A stretch of DNA of 64,000 nucleotides. It comes from Myxococcota bacterium (GTDB lineage Bacteria; Myxococcota; UBA727; JABDBI01). Below, piece after piece: positions 1-9,638 of this stretch (position 1 is the first letter of the stretch; every line of letters begins with the position of its first letter). The notes under the pieces were generated by a model, which saw only the letters and a program-made list of their open reading frames with translations, was not told the DNA's origin and searched no databases. A program made the translations under genes and the position numbers. The stretch lies in contig JAZKCZ010000002.1 of NCBI GenBank assembly GCA_040387835.1, positions 517,818-581,817 on the forward strand, read 5' to 3'.

Positions 1-726
1 AGGGACCGGTACATTCACGCTGGTCGAATCTCTATCGTCGTATCCGGCAATGCCGGCAAGCATCATGGCTGCATCTTCCACCTGGTGGCCAAATACGCCA
101 ACCTGATCGAGCGAGCTCGCAAAAGCGATAACCCCGAACCGGGAAACACGACCATAGGTTGGCTTGAGTCCCACAGTCCCTGTAAAAGCCGCAGGTTGTC
201 TAACCGAACCACCGGTATCTGTCCCTAAAGTGCCAAAAGCCAAATCGCCCGCAACCGCTGCTGCAGAACCGCTGGATGAACCTCCGGGTGTTCGATTGGT
301 GTCAACCGGGTTTCGAGTAACCTTATAAGCGCTGTTTTCGCCGGTCGATCCCATCGCAAATTCATCTTGATTGAGCTTGCCCAGGATGACCGCACCAGCG
401 CGCTTCAAATTTTTGACAACCGTTGCATCAAACGGCGCTTCATAACCTTCCAAAATTTTACTGGCGGCGGTCACCGGCAGACCTTCACAAAAGATCATGT
501 CCTTAATGCCAACTGGTACCCCGTCCAGATCGCCCAGAGACTTACCCTGCCCGCGCCGGGCATCTGATTCGTGCGCGGCTTTCAATGCGCCAGCTGCATC
601 CACATATAAGTAACAACCCAAAAGCTCATCTTGCGCAGAAATTCTGTCCAAACAGCTTTGAGTTAATTGAACGCTCGATATTTTGCCGGCTTCAAGGGCG
701 CGGCTGACTTCGCTAAGTGTTTTCAT
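1..726 (-). CDS. gatA: Glutamyl-tRNA(Gln) amidotransferase subunit A, N-terminal part (3' end outside window)
   Basis: Amidase subunit of GatCAB, which converts Glu-tRNA(Gln) (and often Asp-tRNA(Asn)) to the amidated form using ammonia released from glutamine. The first 242 codons are present and read toward position 1 without a stop. Amidase-signature landmarks are visible: GVPVGIKD carries the catalytic Lys, GGSSSGS carries the cis-Ser, and TDTGGSVRQPA carries the Ser nucleophile. The ATG at 724-726 lies 5 nt after the gatC stop, so the two genes form an operon on the minus strand. Its presence suggests that the organism lacks GlnRS and/or AsnRS. Only the C-terminal part is missing, because of the window edge. 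Confidence 0.96.
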   Translation of the reverse strand, partial: MKTLSEVSRALEAGKISSVQLTQSCLDRISAQDELLGCYLYVDAAGALKAAHESDARRGQGKSLGDLDGVPVGIKDMIFCEGLPVTAASKILEGYEAPFDATVVKNLKRAGAVILGKLNQDEFAMGSTGENSAYKVTRNPVDTNRTPGGSSSGSAAAVAGDLAFGTLGTDTGGSVRQPAAFTGTVGLKPTYGRVSRFGVIAFASSLDQVGVFGHQVEDAAMMLAGIAGYDDRDSTSVNVPVP

Positions 727-731
727 GAATT

Positions 732-1016
732 TTACTCGATAATCTTAGGAACTTTAACCAACCCGTCTTCATACCCGTGCGAGCCTTTAAGGCCCTCGCG
801 TCCGATACCCACTTTTGCTTCATCCTCGCGGCGAAACAATTCCATCGGCACCGCATGCGTCATCGGCTTCACATTCGAGACGTCAATGGCCTGCAGGCTG
901 TCCACGTAGCCCAAAATATTCTGCAAGTCTTTTTGTCTGGCCAAAAGCTGCTCGTCATCCAGAGCCAGGCGTGAAAGCCTGGCTAATTTATTCATGTCTT
1001 CTGCGGAAAATTGCAT
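732..1016 (-). CDS. gatC: Glutamyl-tRNA(Gln) amidotransferase subunit C
   Basis: Small 94-residue subunit that wraps around and stabilises GatA in the GatCAB complex. It has the normal length and the usual helical start (LARLSRLAL), the central NILGYVDSLQAIDVSNVKPM segment and the late LFRREDE motif. It is translated just upstream of gatA with a 5-nt gap. A diverged fragment matching its middle part (about 891-942) recurs at 11386-11440 in the neighbouring accessory island. Confidence 0.93.
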   Translation of the reverse strand: MQFSAEDMNKLARLSRLALDDEQLLARQKDLQNILGYVDSLQAIDVSNVKPMTHAVPMELFRREDEAKVGIGREGLKGSHGYEDGLVKVPKIIE

Positions 1017-1116
1017 GGCAAAGCTATAAACGATGTATGAATATCTGCAAACACCTATCCGCTAAAACCCACCGAATTATCATTGCGAGAAGGCGCGGGT
1101 GCCAGTTGCGCTACAT

Positions 1117-2910
1117 TTAGTGGATGGGAGGAAAACTGCCCAAATATATCGCTAGAAACTCCTCCTCAGTAAGGCAACTTTGCGCAATCTGATCCCAATA
1201 GGCAAACTCTCTTCCCACCGGTCGACCCTGAACCTTACAGAGGCGATAAAAATATTCGGCAAACCATTCCGTAACCGCGCTCCACCCTCTACGAGTAAGC
1301 ATACTCACTGAAGACTGATACATGAAACGCCCAATGGCCTCACGCGCTTCTAACTCGGTAAACGTATCTTTCTTTGATTTAATTACATCAAATTGTTTTC
1401 TTAACCGGGGTAAATAGAATTGAGCGATTACTGAACCCTCGGGATGGACCAAAAACATAGGCGATTCAGCATAAAAATTCGGCGTAGAGCCATCCATTCC
1501 CGAAATAAGGCTTCGGCCAAATAACCAGGGCGAGTTTTTGTTCCGACGAATGCGGGTTTCAAGATATAAAACTCGGTAAGCGTTTGTTTTACCTTCTGAA
1601 GATTGCTTGAACGCGTCCTGATAGCGCAAATGGCGATGTGTAAATGCCATATTTCCGTCAGCATCAGCATCAGAAGGCTTCATAATAATCGCTCCGTCCT
1701 TTTCCAAAAAAACGCCAAAAGCACTTAAGAAGAGCTCTTGCGAACCTGTTTCAAATAAATCCATACTAAACTGGTTCTGTTGGGCCGGTTTGCTCACATC
1801 GATTTCACGTATTCTGTAAACAAGATTTCCATTAATCGTTATCCAAACACCTTTTGGGCTTCGATTCAAACGAGCTAATAAATCTCCAAATCGATGCCGC
1901 ATAATAGGATATCTCATTACTGGAGAGTAAGATTGAGTAGTTGCATTCTTCGGTTCACCAAATTGAGTCGCATCAGTTGATTCTGTTAGCACTGCAACTT
2001 GCTGGCGTGCTTTAGCAAAAGAACTCATCACATCATCAAACGATCTCTCGCTTTCAAGTGCGAACTCTATTACTTTTTCTCGCACAGCTTTGAAGGTTTT
2101 ATGACCTTTTTCATTCCCAAAACTAGATAATACCTTCCTACCGGGGTTTGGAGAACTTTGACGCTCCATAAATGTTGGATTATCTTGCGTAATCCCAGAA
2201 GATAGAGGCCTCAAATATTGAAAATGTCTACCTCGGAGCATTAAAGTAATTTTTCTTGGCGCAGGATTAGCCCCACCCAATGTTGTCCTGATTATCGGCG
2301 CGTCACCATTTTCAGGATAATAAATTATTTGAATTTCCAAATCCAAACTCTGAGCGATAATGTCTAAGATCCCAGCGTCGTGCAACCCAAAGCCAAACAT
2401 GTGAAATCCATGTTCGCCATCTGGACCTCCAATATGGGTTGATATATACTCCTCAACACTTCCTTGAAAATCGGCTTCAACCATATCATTTACTACCCAT
2501 TGATGGTACATAGGATTATTAATGGCAGATTCTAAGAGTTGAACCAAATCTGGTCTCTCAAATTCAATCTCGGCGTGCGCTAAGGCTGCAAAGAAACAGT
2601 TATTATCTACTCCCGACGTTGGTACAATTTGATAACTTTGGTCACCAACGGTAACCTGGTTCACTCCAAATTCTGTCCCCAAAGATTGAATTCTAGCTTG
2701 CGCTAAGGCCGCAAAGAAACTGTCATCGCTTTGGTCGCCGATGGCAATCTGGTTCACTCCAAATTCTGTCCCAAAAGTATGGTAGCTCATCAACTGTCGA
2801 ATCGTGTCAATTACAAGAGTAGCAACATCCGACACTGAAAAAGAGCCTGCTGGTTTTGGCATTGCCCAACTAAAAGAACTCAATAAAAACAACGCAAAAA
2901 ATAACTTCAT
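1117..2910 (-). CDS. Secreted OTU-like cysteine protease (paralog 1)
   Basis: Predicted secreted protein of 597 residues. A signal peptide (FFALFLLSSFSWA) is followed by an OTU-type fold. Cys105 lies in VDNNCFFAALAHA, with the Asp three residues before it as in OTU deubiquitinases, and His229 lies in RGRHFQYLR. Known OTU enzymes cleave ubiquitin chains, so a role on host ubiquitin is inferred. The block TEFGVNQ..GDQS..FFAALA occurs twice; the first copy lacks the active Cys, showing an internal partial duplication. The C-terminal 350 residues are conserved with the paralog at 9639-11312 but are of unknown function. The ATG at 2910 was chosen over an upstream TTG because the paralog aligns there and a promoter ends 6 nt before it. 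Confidence 0.78.
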   Translation of the reverse strand: MKLFFALFLLSSFSWAMPKPAGSFSVSDVATLVIDTIRQLMSYHTFGTEFGVNQIAIGDQSDDSFFAALAQARIQSLGTEFGVNQVTVGDQSYQIVPTSGVDNNCFFAALAHAEIEFERPDLVQLLESAINNPMYHQWVVNDMVEADFQGSVEEYISTHIGGPDGEHGFHMFGFGLHDAGILDIIAQSLDLEIQIIYYPENGDAPIIRTTLGGANPAPRKITLMLRGRHFQYLRPLSSGITQDNPTFMERQSSPNPGRKVLSSFGNEKGHKTFKAVREKVIEFALESERSFDDVMSSFAKARQQVAVLTESTDATQFGEPKNATTQSYSPVMRYPIMRHRFGDLLARLNRSPKGVWITINGNLVYRIREIDVSKPAQQNQFSMDLFETGSQELFLSAFGVFLEKDGAIIMKPSDADADGNMAFTHRHLRYQDAFKQSSEGKTNAYRVLYLETRIRRNKNSPWLFGRSLISGMDGSTPNFYAESPMFLVHPEGSVIAQFYLPRLRKQFDVIKSKKDTFTELEAREAIGRFMYQSSVSMLTRRGWSAVTEWFAEYFYRLCKVQGRPVGREFAYWDQIAQSCLTEEEFLAIYLGSFPPIH

Positions 2911-2944
2911 TGATTCCAATTAAATAATCTGTTTAAATAGTCAA
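2911..2944 (-). promoter_or_regulatory. Promoter of OTU paralog 1, leaderless layout
   Basis: On the minus strand TTGACT, a 16-nt spacer and TAATTG end exactly 6 nt before the ATG at 2910. There is no Shine-Dalgarno sequence, so transcription would start at or next to the start codon. The same boxes and spacing occur before OTU paralog 2. Confidence 0.55.
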
Positions 2945-3010
2945 CCAAGTCAGGTACTTAAAATTAAAACGATGCCTTGCTATTCCCACCAACATAAAAA
3001 CTCTAAATTT

Positions 3011-3025
3011 TGATATATTTAATCT
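3011..3025 (+). promoter_or_regulatory. Extended -10 promoter of the giant gene
   Basis: TGA followed by TATATT (3014-3019) forms an extended -10 element. Six nucleotides separate it from the ATG at 3026, and no ribosome binding site is seen. No convincing -35 box is present, which fits an extended -10 promoter giving a leaderless mRNA. Confidence 0.45.
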
Positions 3026-6000
3026 ATGCGCTATTTTCTATTAATTGTGTCTTTTTCGGCATTAAGCGCTCATTTCGATCCGGCGGCACTCGAGCACAAT
3101 GCTGAAATTCTAGGATATGGCTATAAAACCAGCAATTTGCTTGAATTAGACCGTCTCTTAAAGGCCGAGCCCTACATTAAAGTTCCTGAATTTGTTGGCA
3201 TCCCGGGTCCCGTAATTCAAAAGCTTTTGGCTCAGACAGGTCTTAACCTGGGAAAATCTTGGTCGCAAATCATTGCCGGCCAAGGCATTGGGAGTCAGAC
3301 ATTGGGACAAGCCTTGCAAACCAAGGTTTTGCCCGGTTCTTTTCTCGCTTCTTCTTTAGAGATAGCTGAGCAGATTAAATCGCGCTTTAAGAAGCTTTCT
3401 CATGCTCCTTCGCCTGAACTTCAAGCTTTTTTGGCACGGGCCAGGGCTAACAATTGGCGTTTAATGGTTCGAAGCACGGGTAAAGAAGATACAGATAAAC
3501 TGGCAAACGCAGGCGGTAATTTAAGTGTGGGTAATGTGCCTCCAGAGCACGAGGCCGTTGTCAAAGCGATCGGGCAAGTCATCGCTTCCTATTTTGAGGA
3601 AAAATCTCTTTCGCAGCGCCTGAGTGCTGGTGATCAAACGCTTTTTGACCTGCCGCTGACACCGGTTTTAATCCAGCGCATGATTGGCGAAGAGCTTAAT
3701 GGCGCGAGCGACCCAGCTAAAATCCCCGTAGGTTGCGTGCTCTATACTCAGGAAAGCGCCGCTAAAATCGCTGAAATTTACACGTTGCAATGCGCCTTCG
3801 GCCACAATGAAGGTGTTGTCGAAAGTCTTGTACCTTTGGATACTTACTACATACAGCCAGCCGGCCAAATTCAAAGCGTGATTAAACGAAAAACCAAGCG
3901 CATGGTGCCCATGCTTGAGCATGGGGTGTTTGGTCTTGAAGAACAAAAAAACCCTGAGTCAATTCAAACCAGGCCTGCTCTAGGTCAAGCTGCCATCCAG
4001 CTGGTAGCGAAAGCAGGCAAACGGATCGACGGCTACTATCGAAAACGTATGGACATTGAGCTGGTTTACGAACCCTGGTCAAAGAAACTTTATATCGTTC
4101 AAGCTCGGCCGCTGGTCATCCCACAGTCTACCCAAGAACCTAGCTATCTGACTGAAGTAACATCTTTCACTAAAGACGAGGTGTTGCGTATCACCAGCAT
4201 TAGCCCTGGTGATAGCGCGGTACTTCGGGTTAACCGCCCAGAAGAAATTTTGAGCGCTCGCACCCTTGAGGACGCATTGCATCGCTATACGGGTTCAGGT
4301 CTCGATCGAACCAGCCTTAAGACGGTGATTGTCCAAGATCAGGCTGATCCAACCAGCCATGCTGCTGCGGTGTTTCGCGGTGATTCCAAGACAATTTTTG
4401 TGACCGATGATTTAGCAAGTCTCGAAGCTTGGCTCAAAGAAAAACCCCTTAATATTATGATCGATAGTCAACGCGGGTTAATTTTAAACATCAAAGCCCA
4501 AAGTTGGGCCACTGATGACGCGAGGGCCTTATTCGAAAAGCGCATCTTAAAATCAGGCTGGCTTAGTTACCCTCTGCCGTTTCGTGTCAGCGTGGGTGCG
4601 CATCAACCCGAATACTGCCTAGCACCGCAAATGCGTGCCGAAACCTTTTTCGGCGAAATCACTTGTTTAACAAGCCGCCTCGAAAAAGAAGTACGAGAAT
4701 TAAACCGATTCACCGAACTCATGCGCGCCCGGGCCCATTGCGATTTAAGTGAACCTGGCTGCTTAGAGCAGCAGGCCCTTGCTAGCCAGCTGTTGCCGAG
4801 GTTAGAAGATTTGAACACGCATGCTCATGAACTGATGGGCCAGATCAGGGCCGATCCAAACCATGACTTGCCCGAACTCCTGGCACTATTTCCCAAACGC
4901 TTCTTAGAAACTCTCGTGAGCCAACCACAAAGGCCAAGCCTTGCGCTGCCTTCTTACTTGGAAATCATCCAAACTGAATATGATGAGGGAACCCACTTTA
5001 TCCAAGATAATTTAAAACCGTTAATTGAAACGCAGATTCTGAGCGAGCGCATTTTAAGAGACCCAGAGCTATTCAAAATGGCCCAGTTAGGCGAGAAAGC
5101 CTCTCTAACGGAAAAAACCAGCCAGCGTTTTATGCGCTTCGTGGACCAAATACCTGATTTAGAAAAACCAAAACTTTTGGAACTAATCACGGCCTTCGAC
5201 AATTTGGGTATCTTGCCCATGTGGCTCAACGGCCAATTTATGTCAGTGGCCAAAACCGTCGACGCGCAGGAAATTCGGCGCCCCTACGATTGGCCACTGC
5301 TAAAGCCAGACTATGGTTTCTCTGCCCCGAGCGGCTCCAAACTTCTTGCTGAATTCCACGCAGCCTATCAAAGCTCGAAAGCTTACCTGCAGACCCTTGA
5401 AGATAAAAAGGCAGAACTTGCAAGTTATGACTTGTCTATTTGGAGCAACCCAAAAAACTTTGAAAAAGCGCGTCAGGATTTCAAGAAGAAATTCGAGAAC
5501 TATTTTATCAGCTCACATTTCCTAGGTTTCAAAAATGACCTTCAAATCATGGCTGCCACCAGTATCATGGAACAGTATGTCGAACTGTTTGATAACTCGA
5601 TAAAAACACTCAAATCGACCCCAAATCCCAGCGTTAAGAATTTCAAGACCCGCATCGAAGACTATCTAGACCTATTGAAAGCGTGGGGGCCCGCTGCTCC
5701 TCAGGAATACGTGAAATATTTTCCGCAATGGGATCTACAGCGATATTTGAAACAAGTCGACGAACTACTATCAGCAAAGAAAGACCTAGAAGCAACAGAG
5801 TTGCAGCCTTCTCAGATGTTCAGTGTGGCCGCTGCAGCAATAGGCGCTGCAACCGCGTTTGAGAGACATTTCCCCGTCAACTTAGAAGATTTTTTCACGC
5901 TCGTTCACCAGTCCCTGAATACCTTCATGGGTGCCTGGAACACCAAAGCCCTTGGCGATTTGATAACTCCAGACAATTTTGGGCATACCTGGCGTCAATT

Positions 6001-9000
6001 ACAGGATCCACAATTTCCAGTCTTCTTAACTGGCGTGCGTGTTGGCAACGGGCAGCTTAACTACTCAATTAATATGCCCCTTCGAAATCACAGCGCCAAG
6101 TTTAGACTTAGTTATCAACGTGCCAACAATAGCGTCGATTTCACGGTTCACTTCCTAGGACCTGCAAGAGACCGCTGGGATATGATTCGTGATTACACCC
6201 TGCTGCAATGTGAAGAAAGCAGGATCGCCATTTCAAATATTGTCCAAAATGACTCCGAACTGGAGTTCACCCTTGATTCAGTGAATCTTAACTCGACCAT
6301 GCCCATTGATTCATTTAAAAACGTGGTCGCTGAAATTGCCAACGAACAACGTTTCCCCCCTGCCGTGTTGAATAACATTACTCAAAAATTACCCGGACAG
6401 GCTTTAGCCGACTGGGTTTTGAAACATGAAGCATTTGGCATAGCAAACGCGTTGTACCCAGAGAGCCTTGTGCAAGAGACGGCTCTGCAACTGGCAGCAA
6501 AGGGCGCAAATAGTTTGGAAGTGACCAAGCAAACTGCCGCCATCTCTCTCATGGCTAGAGTCACCCGCAATAAAGCTGGCATTCCAGAAGCTCTGGCGTT
6601 GTTAAGTAAATTATCGAAAGTTCCTAATATTTCGATTCAAATGGCATTATCTGAGTTAACCGACAGTCTGGTTCGCGAGGAGGTTGGTTTTAAGGAAATT
6701 GCTCAGATCGCCGAAGAGAACTTATACCGCCCTGAATCCGTGCTAAAAGCAGTAGCTCTCGTATATTATTCGCAAATTATAACCCAAGAGCAGTACAGGG
6801 CCACTGCTTTAATAGCAGCGGAAGAAGCACGCACATATCCAGACACACTTGTTAAACTCGCGGGTCTCGAACTGTTGTCCAGGTTAATAAGATTTGATTT
6901 GGGAATTGAGTCTGCTTTTGAGTTAGCAAAACAAGAAATTTTAAGTCCTGACCCGAATATTCAAAGGAGCGTAATAGCGATCCTGACAGCCTTGTTGAAT
7001 AAAGGCCTTAAGGTAGAGCCTATCCAACTATTAGCAAGAGAACTGACTCAAAGCAAATCTCCTCTTGCACAAGCAAAGGGGCTAAGCTTGTTCGGGCCGT
7101 TAGTTGGAAGACAGATTGGCGTAGAGGAAGCAAAGGCAGCTATCGAGCAGGCTGCCTCTAGCGACTCACCCGAAGTTCTTCAGACTATTGGCAGTATTCT
7201 CATGAATTTTCAAATTGGAAACTCTGATAATGAGTGGGCACTAAAAACAATTCAGAAACTTGCCAACAGCAGCTCAGATGAGGGATTCAATGTAGCGGTT
7301 AATGCGATGAACAATTTATTAAGTAAGAATATTGGGACTGATTTTGGGAGTCAGCTAGTAAAAAGAGCTCTGGATCGTCCTTCGGCAAATTCGCAGGCAG
7401 GCGGCCTTCGATTGCTGTCAAGTCTCGTTCGAAAAAAGCTAAACATTCAAGAAGCCTTGCAAGCAATAGGACAGCTAGAACATAGTCCCAGCGCCAATGT
7501 GCAATTGGCTCGTACAGACCTTATAGAGGTTTTAGCCTCTGAGGGTTATGCTTTGAACGAAGCTGCAAAAGTTGCCATGGCTCAGATCAACAGCACTAAC
7601 CCCACCAGCCAAGGAAAAGGCCTCAGCTTACTCGGTACCTTAGTCCACAGAGACAAATCCATTTCAGAAGCTTTGCAAGCAATCAATAAGCTAAAAAGCA
7701 GCACGGATCCCTATGTCCGATCACAATGCACGTATCTCCTCAGCGTCTTAGTCTCTCAAGGTCATGCATTGGAGGAAGTCTTAAAAATCGCTGTGCAATG
7801 GGCCAATAGCATAGACCCAAATGCCCAGACAAATGGGCTTAACTTGATGAGCGATCTGGTTCAAAAGGATTTGGCAATTTCCGAAGCCTTAAAGGCGCTT
7901 CATAATCTGACCGACAGCCCGGTCGGGCACGTTCAACGCGCCCGATTACAACTCATAAGCATTCTGACCTCAAAAAACCAGGTTTTGCAAAATGCCTTTG
8001 AAGGGGCAACAAAGACTGCAATGAGTTTAGTTAACAGCGTTAACCCCGGGAGCCAAGATGAGGGATTACGACTGTTGGCAGAGTTGGTAAGGCAAGATCA
8101 AGCGATTCCAGAGGCTTTGCAAGCGTTCAAGCAGCTCGAAAATGCCTCAGACACCAATGTGCGCTCATCCAGATCACAACTTTTAAACAGTATAATTTCT
8201 AAAGGGTATGCCTCAGACGAAGCCCCAAAACTCGCCATGGATTGGGTTAACGACTCGAACCCAAGTATTCAGGCAAATGGGCTTAGTTTATTCACCAGTT
8301 TGGTGCAAAAAGATCTGGCGATTCCCGAAGCCCTGCAAGCAGCAAGACATCTTGAAAGCAGCACGTCCAGCCACGTTCTATATGCTTTGTCTAGCCTGTT
8401 GGATGCCCTATTGTCGAAGGGAAAAGGTACGGAAGAAGCTCAAAAAATTGCCCTGGATTGGGTTAATAGTTCGGACCCAAACGCTCAGGCACGTGGGCTC
8501 AGCGTGTTCGCTAAGTTAGCAGGCAAGGAGTTGAGCTTGCCGGAAGCATTACAGGCGGTCAGAAAACTATCTAACAGCACCGATGGCCAAGTTAGGTCGA
8601 ATTGCCTAAGCTTGATCCAAATATTGGTTCCAAAGGGAGAAGGCTTAAATGAGGCTCTGCTATTGGTTGAAAAAATTTGGACGAGTGGCGACGCCTACGA
8701 GCGTTCAAGCGTGTTGCATCTGCTAGTCGAGCTGGTCAATAAGGGGGCGGGCCTAGAGCAAGCACCACAGATTGTTATAGAGGCCGCAAAAACCTCCGGA
8801 ATCTATGCAATAACCAGTTTGCTGAAGGCACTGGTTGCACAAAAAACGGAACTTGAAACTGTCGCTGCAGCAGCCAAAGTGCTATGGGCGCGAAGTGATA
8901 TTGACAAGTGGGACCGCAGCAACATTCTAAAACTCTTTGACTCTCTGGTAGAACAAAACTTTGGTCTTGAAGATGCCTTTGAGATAGCCTCCGAGGGTGT

Positions 9001-9199
9001 TAAGCTCAATGTTCAACCCATACAAATTAACGCCATTGGAGTGTTCACAAATCTCGTCAAGCATGATTACAAATTGAACGAGATTAACACTTGTCTTGAA
9101 CAAGCCATTTTGGAACCAGAATTTATACCCTATAACCTAGAGTATTTGAAGTATGAGTTAACTCGGAAAATAAAAGATATGCCCAAGGTACTGAAATAG
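3026..9199 (+). CDS. Giant secreted protein: PEP-synthase/PPDK-like ATP-binding and phosphohistidine domains plus HEAT-like repeats
   Basis: A 2057-residue protein with a signal peptide (residues 1-15, ending ALSA). Residues about 25-365 resemble the ATP-binding domain of pyruvate phosphate dikinase and PEP synthase: GYGYKTSNLLEL carries Lys34 where those enzymes have the GGK lysine, VRSTGKED carries Arg149, and the domain closes with DIELVYEP...YIVQARP (Arg361). Residues about 385-500 resemble the swivelling phosphohistidine domain; His445 lies in PTSHAAAVF, like the TSHAA site. No PEP/pyruvate TIM barrel follows. Instead there is a long alpha-helical region, and from about residue 1140 to 2040 a solenoid of alternating HEAT-like units with a double period near 75 residues. 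The kinase-like substrate is unknown. It is divergent from OTU1 and shares its intergenic region. A fragment of its 3' end recurs at 11479-11532. Confidence 0.75.
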   Translation: MRYFLLIVSFSALSAHFDPAALEHNAEILGYGYKTSNLLELDRLLKAEPYIKVPEFVGIPGPVIQKLLAQTGLNLGKSWSQIIAGQGIGSQTLGQALQTKVLPGSFLASSLEIAEQIKSRFKKLSHAPSPELQAFLARARANNWRLMVRSTGKEDTDKLANAGGNLSVGNVPPEHEAVVKAIGQVIASYFEEKSLSQRLSAGDQTLFDLPLTPVLIQRMIGEELNGASDPAKIPVGCVLYTQESAAKIAEIYTLQCAFGHNEGVVESLVPLDTYYIQPAGQIQSVIKRKTKRMVPMLEHGVFGLEEQKNPESIQTRPALGQAAIQLVAKAGKRIDGYYRKRMDIELVYEPWSKKLYIVQARPLVIPQSTQEPSYLTEVTSFTKDEVLRITSISPGDSAVLRVNRPEEILSARTLEDALHRYTGSGLDRTSLKTVIVQDQADPTSHAAAVFRGDSKTIFVTDDLASLEAWLKEKPLNIMIDSQRGLILNIKAQSWATDDARALFEKRILKSGWLSYPLPFRVSVGAHQPEYCLAPQMRAETFFGEITCLTSRLEKEVRELNRFTELMRARAHCDLSEPGCLEQQALASQLLPRLEDLNTHAHELMGQIRADPNHDLPELLALFPKRFLETLVSQPQRPSLALPSYLEIIQTEYDEGTHFIQDNLKPLIETQILSERILRDPELFKMAQLGEKASLTEKTSQRFMRFVDQIPDLEKPKLLELITAFDNLGILPMWLNGQFMSVAKTVDAQEIRRPYDWPLLKPDYGFSAPSGSKLLAEFHAAYQSSKAYLQTLEDKKAELASYDLSIWSNPKNFEKARQDFKKKFENYFISSHFLGFKNDLQIMAATSIMEQYVELFDNSIKTLKSTPNPSVKNFKTRIEDYLDLLKAWGPAAPQEYVKYFPQWDLQRYLKQVDELLSAKKDLEATELQPSQMFSVAAAAIGAATAFERHFPVNLEDFFTLVHQSLNTFMGAWNTKALGDLITPDNFGHTWRQLQDPQFPVFLTGVRVGNGQLNYSINMPLRNHSAKFRLSYQRANNSVDFTVHFLGPARDRWDMIRDYTLLQCEESRIAISNIVQNDSELEFTLDSVNLNSTMPIDSFKNVVAEIANEQRFPPAVLNNITQKLPGQALADWVLKHEAFGIANALYPESLVQETALQLAAKGANSLEVTKQTAAISLMARVTRNKAGIPEALALLSKLSKVPNISIQMALSELTDSLVREEVGFKEIAQIAEENLYRPESVLKAVALVYYSQIITQEQYRATALIAAEEARTYPDTLVKLAGLELLSRLIRFDLGIESAFELAKQEILSPDPNIQRSVIAILTALLNKGLKVEPIQLLARELTQSKSPLAQAKGLSLFGPLVGRQIGVEEAKAAIEQAASSDSPEVLQTIGSILMNFQIGNSDNEWALKTIQKLANSSSDEGFNVAVNAMNNLLSKNIGTDFGSQLVKRALDRPSANSQAGGLRLLSSLVRKKLNIQEALQAIGQLEHSPSANVQLARTDLIEVLASEGYALNEAAKVAMAQINSTNPTSQGKGLSLLGTLVHRDKSISEALQAINKLKSSTDPYVRSQCTYLLSVLVSQGHALEEVLKIAVQWANSIDPNAQTNGLNLMSDLVQKDLAISEALKALHNLTDSPVGHVQRARLQLISILTSKNQVLQNAFEGATKTAMSLVNSVNPGSQDEGLRLLAELVRQDQAIPEALQAFKQLENASDTNVRSSRSQLLNSIISKGYASDEAPKLAMDWVNDSNPSIQANGLSLFTSLVQKDLAIPEALQAARHLESSTSSHVLYALSSLLDALLSKGKGTEEAQKIALDWVNSSDPNAQARGLSVFAKLAGKELSLPEALQAVRKLSNSTDGQVRSNCLSLIQILVPKGEGLNEALLLVEKIWTSGDAYERSSVLHLLVELVNKGAGLEQAPQIVIEAAKTSGIYAITSLLKALVAQKTELETVAAAAKVLWARSDIDKWDRSNILKLFDSLVEQNFGLEDAFEIASEGVKLNVQPIQINAIGVFTNLVKHDYKLNEINTCLEQAILEPEFIPYNLEYLKYELTRKIKDMPKVLK

Positions 9200-9217
9200 A
9201 GTGACCGTTAAGACCGC

Positions 9218-9275
9218 TTAGTACACCATGCCCATTGCTTTCCTCACTTCCGCAAGGGTTTGAATTGCAACCTAT
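9218..9275 (-). pseudogene. trpS 3'-end fragment (copy A)
   Basis: Read on the minus strand, this piece encodes VAIQTLAEVRKAMGMVY followed by a stop. The genuine TrpRS ends IAVQTLGELRRAMGMVY. Only about 18 codons are recognisable and there is no start. It lies directly downstream of the giant gene and is diverged, so it is an old duplication or a trace of DNA from a relative. Confidence 0.75.
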
Positions 9276-9569
9276 GGCTCTGATTGCATTTTGAGACATA
9301 CACATTAACTGCCTTTTCTCAAAACCATGCTCACTTTACCTCTTATGCACATCAACTGGGCATTGCTACCGGCGCAGTTGAGGTTGTCGCTGGAACCGCG
9401 GCCATTCGTGCCATGGATGCCTACCTCTATCCCTTATGTGTTTACCACCCTATCACAATGGTAGAATGCGCACCAATGGATCCGAACATAAACGCTCTAT
9501 AGTAGACCTAGGTTATGGCAACGCACTAAATCGGATCGTAAACAACCATCTGGTTTATTAGATCGCCTT
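9276..9569. other. Degraded intergenic stretch
   Basis: About 290 bases between two trpS-tail remnants. The only open stretch is a plus-strand reading frame to 9502 with no ribosome binding site and no recognisable motif. It contains LGIATGAVEVVAGTAAIRAM, which may be a relic of a coding gene, but nothing supports a working product. Confidence 0.4.
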
Positions 9570-9602
9570 TTAATAAAGCATACCCATCGCGTCCATGACT
9601 TG
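9570..9602 (-). pseudogene. Probable second trpS 3'-end fragment (copy B)
   Basis: The minus strand encodes VMDAMGMLY plus a stop, against RRAMGMVY at the end of TrpRS. The last 22 bases align with the trpS end at 13010-13031 with few mismatches. Similarity fades upstream. It lies just downstream of OTU paralog 2. The match is short, so the call is tentative. Confidence 0.4.
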
Positions 9603-9638
9603 CTACATGGATTGCCGCAGTTGCTCGTTGCGCTACAT

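Noticed and set aside
9284..9502. Plus-strand open frame of 72 codons between the trpS relics
   Set aside because: No ribosome binding site, no promoter in place and no recognisable domain; it lies in degraded DNA.
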